This document shows, in pieces, positions 61,824 through 64,000 of a stretch of DNA of 64,000 nt (position 1 is its first letter; the number at the start of each line of letters is the position of its first letter). The stretch spans positions 1,364,001 to 1,428,000 of the forward strand of contig OZ271833.1 of assembly GCA_965601665.1 (NCBI GenBank). Direction: 5' to 3'. The stretch is from JANQNX01 sp965601665. GTDB lineage: Bacteria; Pseudomonadota; Gammaproteobacteria; Eutrophobiales; Eutrophobiaceae. A program made the position numbers and the translations under genes. The notes under the pieces were generated by a model. That model saw only the letters and a list, made by a program, of their open reading frames with translations, was not told the DNA's origin and ran no database searches.

Positions 61824-63126
61824 AAACATGTGAGACAAATCCATCTTCGTCAACCTGCCAGTTGATGATGGCGTTGTAATGAAAAAAACCATGCTTGCCG
61901 CGTTTTTTAACAAGCTCGGTGCGCTCGGGTTGGACATATCCTGTTTCATCGGTGGCCCGACTTTTGATCACTGCCTGTTTACCGTTCCAGTACCAAGGTA
62001 AACGAAAGCGCGTAAAGGCACGGTCCAGTACCGGCTCCTGTAACTCGGCCTCCGCCCAGCTCTTGCCGCCATCGGCAGAAACATCGACCTTTTTAATCTT
62101 GCCCCTGCCCGTCCATGCCAGTCCCGTAATCTGGTATAGGCCGGGCTGTTTCAACAACATGTGTGCTGATGGTGATGTAATTAACGATTTTGCCTCGATA
62201 TGAAAGGTAAACTGGCGGGCTTTTCCCGAGGGTAAGAGTTCCGTGTATCGGGAGGTTTCATTGCGCGCCATCACCGGACGATCGGTAAGCTTTATTCGGC
62301 GCAACCATTTAACGTTCAACACCCCTTCCCATCCCGGTAACACCAGTCGTATCGGGTAACCATTTTCCGGGCGAATCTTTTCACCGTTCTGGTAAACCGC
62401 CAGCAAGGCATCATCCATTGCCTTTTCCAATGGTATCGACATCTGCATATTAAACGCATCGGCACCCTCGGCAATGATCCATTTCGCGCTTTTCTTAACA
62501 CCTATTTCATCCAGCAATACAGACAAGGGGATACCGGTCCATTCACTGTTCGACGCCATGCCATTGAAATAACCGGCTTCAGATTGAGACGGTGAACTGT
62601 TCCAACCGGCATTGCTGTTACCACCGCATTCGATAAAACAGATCTTTGACTGCATCGGGTAGCGTAGAAGGTCTGCCATCGTGAAAAACCGGTTACTGTT
62701 AACCAGGCCATGAATAAGCAACTTGTGTTTTGACGGATCTATTTGCGGTACGCCGTTATGGTGGCGCTCATAATGCAGTCCATTCGGGGTAATCGTCCCT
62801 TCCATCAGATGCAGCGGCGTCCATGACACGCCGTTGCCGGGTACGGCCTCGTTTTGTGTCGGGAAACGTACTACCCGATCTTCGTATGTCGACGGTGAAC
62901 CGTAAATAGAGAATGGCTCACCCGGTTTATTCATCCACGGCGGTCTTGCCGGATTGAATGCTCGCGCCTCATCGGCAGATGCCGTTTGGCTGTAGGCTGA
63001 CGCCAACGCGGTGATGACGCCAAATTGCAAGCCTTTCTTCAGGAATAACCTGCGATCCAGAAGACCGTTCTCGGCCACCAGGAATTCCCTGTAGGTGTTA
63101 TCGTTGTCTTGACCGTGCGCCATCAA
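61765..63126 (-). CDS. soxC: Sulfite dehydrogenase molybdopterin subunit SoxC
   Basis: 453 residues. Tat-type signal (LLDRRLFLKKGLQFGVITALASAYSQTASA; note RRLFLK), then PPWMNKPGEPFSIYGSPSTYE, typical of SoxC. The molybdenum-ligating cysteine lies in ICFIECGGNSNAGW; PIRLVLPGWEGVLNVKWLRRIKLTDRP is the sulfite-oxidase core, and residues about 320-430 form the Mo-co dimerisation domain (TSPSAHMLLKQPGLYQITGLAWTGRGKIKKVDVSADGGKSW in order). It oxidises sulfite or Sox-bound sulfur in the periplasm. No other sox genes are in the window. Confidence 0.9.
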   Translation of the reverse strand: MMAHGQDNDNTYREFLVAENGLLDRRLFLKKGLQFGVITALASAYSQTASADEARAFNPARPPWMNKPGEPFSIYGSPSTYEDRVVRFPTQNEAVPGNGVSWTPLHLMEGTITPNGLHYERHHNGVPQIDPSKHKLLIHGLVNSNRFFTMADLLRYPMQSKICFIECGGNSNAGWNSSPSQSEAGYFNGMASNSEWTGIPLSVLLDEIGVKKSAKWIIAEGADAFNMQMSIPLEKAMDDALLAVYQNGEKIRPENGYPIRLVLPGWEGVLNVKWLRRIKLTDRPVMARNETSRYTELLPSGKARQFTFHIEAKSLITSPSAHMLLKQPGLYQITGLAWTGRGKIKKVDVSADGGKSWAEAELQEPVLDRAFTRFRLPWYWNGKQAVIKSRATDETGYVQPERTELVKKRGKHGFFHYNAIINWQVDEDGFVSHVYDQDAQQSSSDIGIDSGWD

Positions 63127-63344
63127 TCAGTGTTCTTAGCATATTTATATCTATAGATAGTACAGGATTTTGCTGGTTCCGGTTATTTTACAATTCGATT
63201 AAATTCAGCCAATTATTGCAAACCCTATACTGTCTAAGCGTAAAACCTATACAATAAGTAAGTCTGAAAACGACCCAAAGCGGACATTAGGATAGATGAT
63301 AATTTTGCTGATTCATAAACAATCGGGCTCGCTTTGCTCGATCT
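63127..63344. other. Intergenic region between soxC and the GNAT gene
   Basis: 218 bp of AT-rich divergent spacer. I see no open frame, strong hairpin or recurring operator. Confidence 0.4.
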
Positions 63345-63992
63345 ATGAATACAAACCGTGACCCACCTAACTTATTTAATTATCTCTACTTCAATTATCT
63401 AATGCGAATTACGTACTCAGATCGTTTGCCTGAAGACTTTAAATCATCAGCGTCAATACTCCTTCTCAGTGTATTTAGAGAGAAGCTTGTGCCTATTCTT
63501 GGAGACGATGATAGAGCACACCATGTTATTGAAGAGAGTATTAACAGGATGAACTGTATCACCGCAATAAATGATCAGAAATTGGTTGGATTAATGGGGT
63601 TCAAAAATGATCAGGGTCTTTTTTTTCAGCCTACCCTAAAGTTAATGACTACGGTCTATGGTGTTTTTGGGGGGCTCTTACGCAATACCTGTTTGAAAAT
63701 CTTGGATCACACCACAGCACCGAATGAGTGGTACGTTTATTGTATTGCTGTGTCAGAGGAAGTCAGAAGCCAGGGTGTTGGCTCTCACTTGTTTACAAGG
63801 CTAGATGAGCTGGCGATTCAAAGCGGGGCAACCAATATTTCGCTAGAGGTAATCAATACAAACTCCCGAGCTGAAGAACTTTATAAACGACTGGGATTTG
63901 TTCACCGCAAGCGAATTAAGTTCTGGCCTTTAAATCGATTATTGGGATGGTCGTTTGAATCAGCAGTCTTAATGGTTAAGGAAATTGGCTAA
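63345..63992 (+). CDS. GNAT-family N-acetyltransferase
   Basis: 215 residues. The acetyl-CoA-binding signature is VYCIAVSEEVRSQGVGSHLFTRLDELA (Q/RxxGxG/A as RSQGVGS), followed by NISLEVINTNSRAEELYKRLGFVHR, typical of the fold. The N-terminal 100 residues are less typical and include a short hydrophobic stretch (TTVYGVFGGLLRNTCLKIL). ATG at 63402 (MRITYSDRLPEDF) is an equally good start, giving 196 residues. Substrate unknown; context gives no hint. Confidence 0.8.
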   Translation: MNTNRDPPNLFNYLYFNYLMRITYSDRLPEDFKSSASILLLSVFREKLVPILGDDDRAHHVIEESINRMNCITAINDQKLVGLMGFKNDQGLFFQPTLKLMTTVYGVFGGLLRNTCLKILDHTTAPNEWYVYCIAVSEEVRSQGVGSHLFTRLDELAIQSGATNISLEVINTNSRAEELYKRLGFVHRKRIKFWPLNRLLGWSFESAVLMVKEIG

Positions 63993-64000
63993 TATGGCCG

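Noticed and set aside
1..64000. CRISPR arrays, tRNA or rRNA genes, insertion sequences, prophage
   Set aside because: No spaced direct-repeat array, no cloverleaf or rRNA-like sequence, and no transposase or integrase was recognised by reading both strands.

Overview
The window looks like a chromosomal segment of a Gammaproteobacterium, probably marine or aquatic. Protein families and operon architecture are typical of that class: an XrtA-type PEP-CTERM exopolysaccharide locus, a full Gsp type II secretion system (T2SS), SoxC-type sulfite dehydrogenase, and a DUF1302/DUF1329/YCF48/RND cassette. Base composition is moderately AT-rich. I saw no rRNA, tRNA, CRISPR array, insertion sequence or phage gene. 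I cannot name the genus.

Layout. (1) 1-6972, minus strand: exopolysaccharide export and assembly genes of the PEP-CTERM/exosortase system (Wza-like protein, beta-barrel protein, Wzz-like protein, tyrosine autokinase, ATPase), then galE and a truncated glycosyltransferase at the left edge. (2) 7125-24668, minus strand: a two-partner secretion system (TpsB and a 3364-residue TpsA) followed by a DUF2341/LamG-ExbB fusion, ExbD, a TonB-like protein, a large porin and a coiled-coil protein. (3) 24813-27493, minus strand: a cyclic-di-GMP-I (GEMM) riboswitch, a PEP-CTERM protein, a PstS-like secreted protein and a strong terminator. (4) 27835-39536: a ribbon-helix-helix (RHH) regulator heading gspC-D-E-F-dsbC on the plus strand, converging on gspG-H-I-J-K-L-M on the minus strand. 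(5) 39649-44778: four more PEP-CTERM proteins, a small secreted protein, and ppnN interrupted by an in-frame amber codon. (6) 45000-51165, minus strand: DUF1302, DUF1329, YCF48-like and RND genes. (7) 51277-56234: two paralogous Ser/Thr kinase-cyclic-nucleotide-binding proteins flanking a CBS-domain protein and pgi. (8) 56414-61262, plus strand: phosphonate biosynthesis, with a nucleotidyltransferase, a PEP mutase-nucleotidyltransferase fusion, phosphonopyruvate decarboxylase and 2-AEP transaminase. (9) 61272-63126, minus strand: soxC and its cytochrome; then a GNAT acetyltransferase.

The most interesting signal is a recurring palindrome related to TTGCATACA-N2-TGTATGCAA. Full copies lie before the exopolysaccharide operon, before the riboswitch-controlled PEP-CTERM gene, before the RHH/T2SS operon (as a perfect 14-bp inverted repeat), and between gspG and a divergent PEP-CTERM gene; half-sites lie before another PEP-CTERM gene. 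I infer a regulon, probably governed by the RHH protein at 27981, that ties exopolysaccharide, PEP-CTERM surface proteins and type II secretion together, with c-di-GMP input through the riboswitch. A second notable system is the two-partner secretion locus with its own ExbB/ExbD/TonB-like set, in which ExbB carries a large extracytoplasmic lectin-like region.
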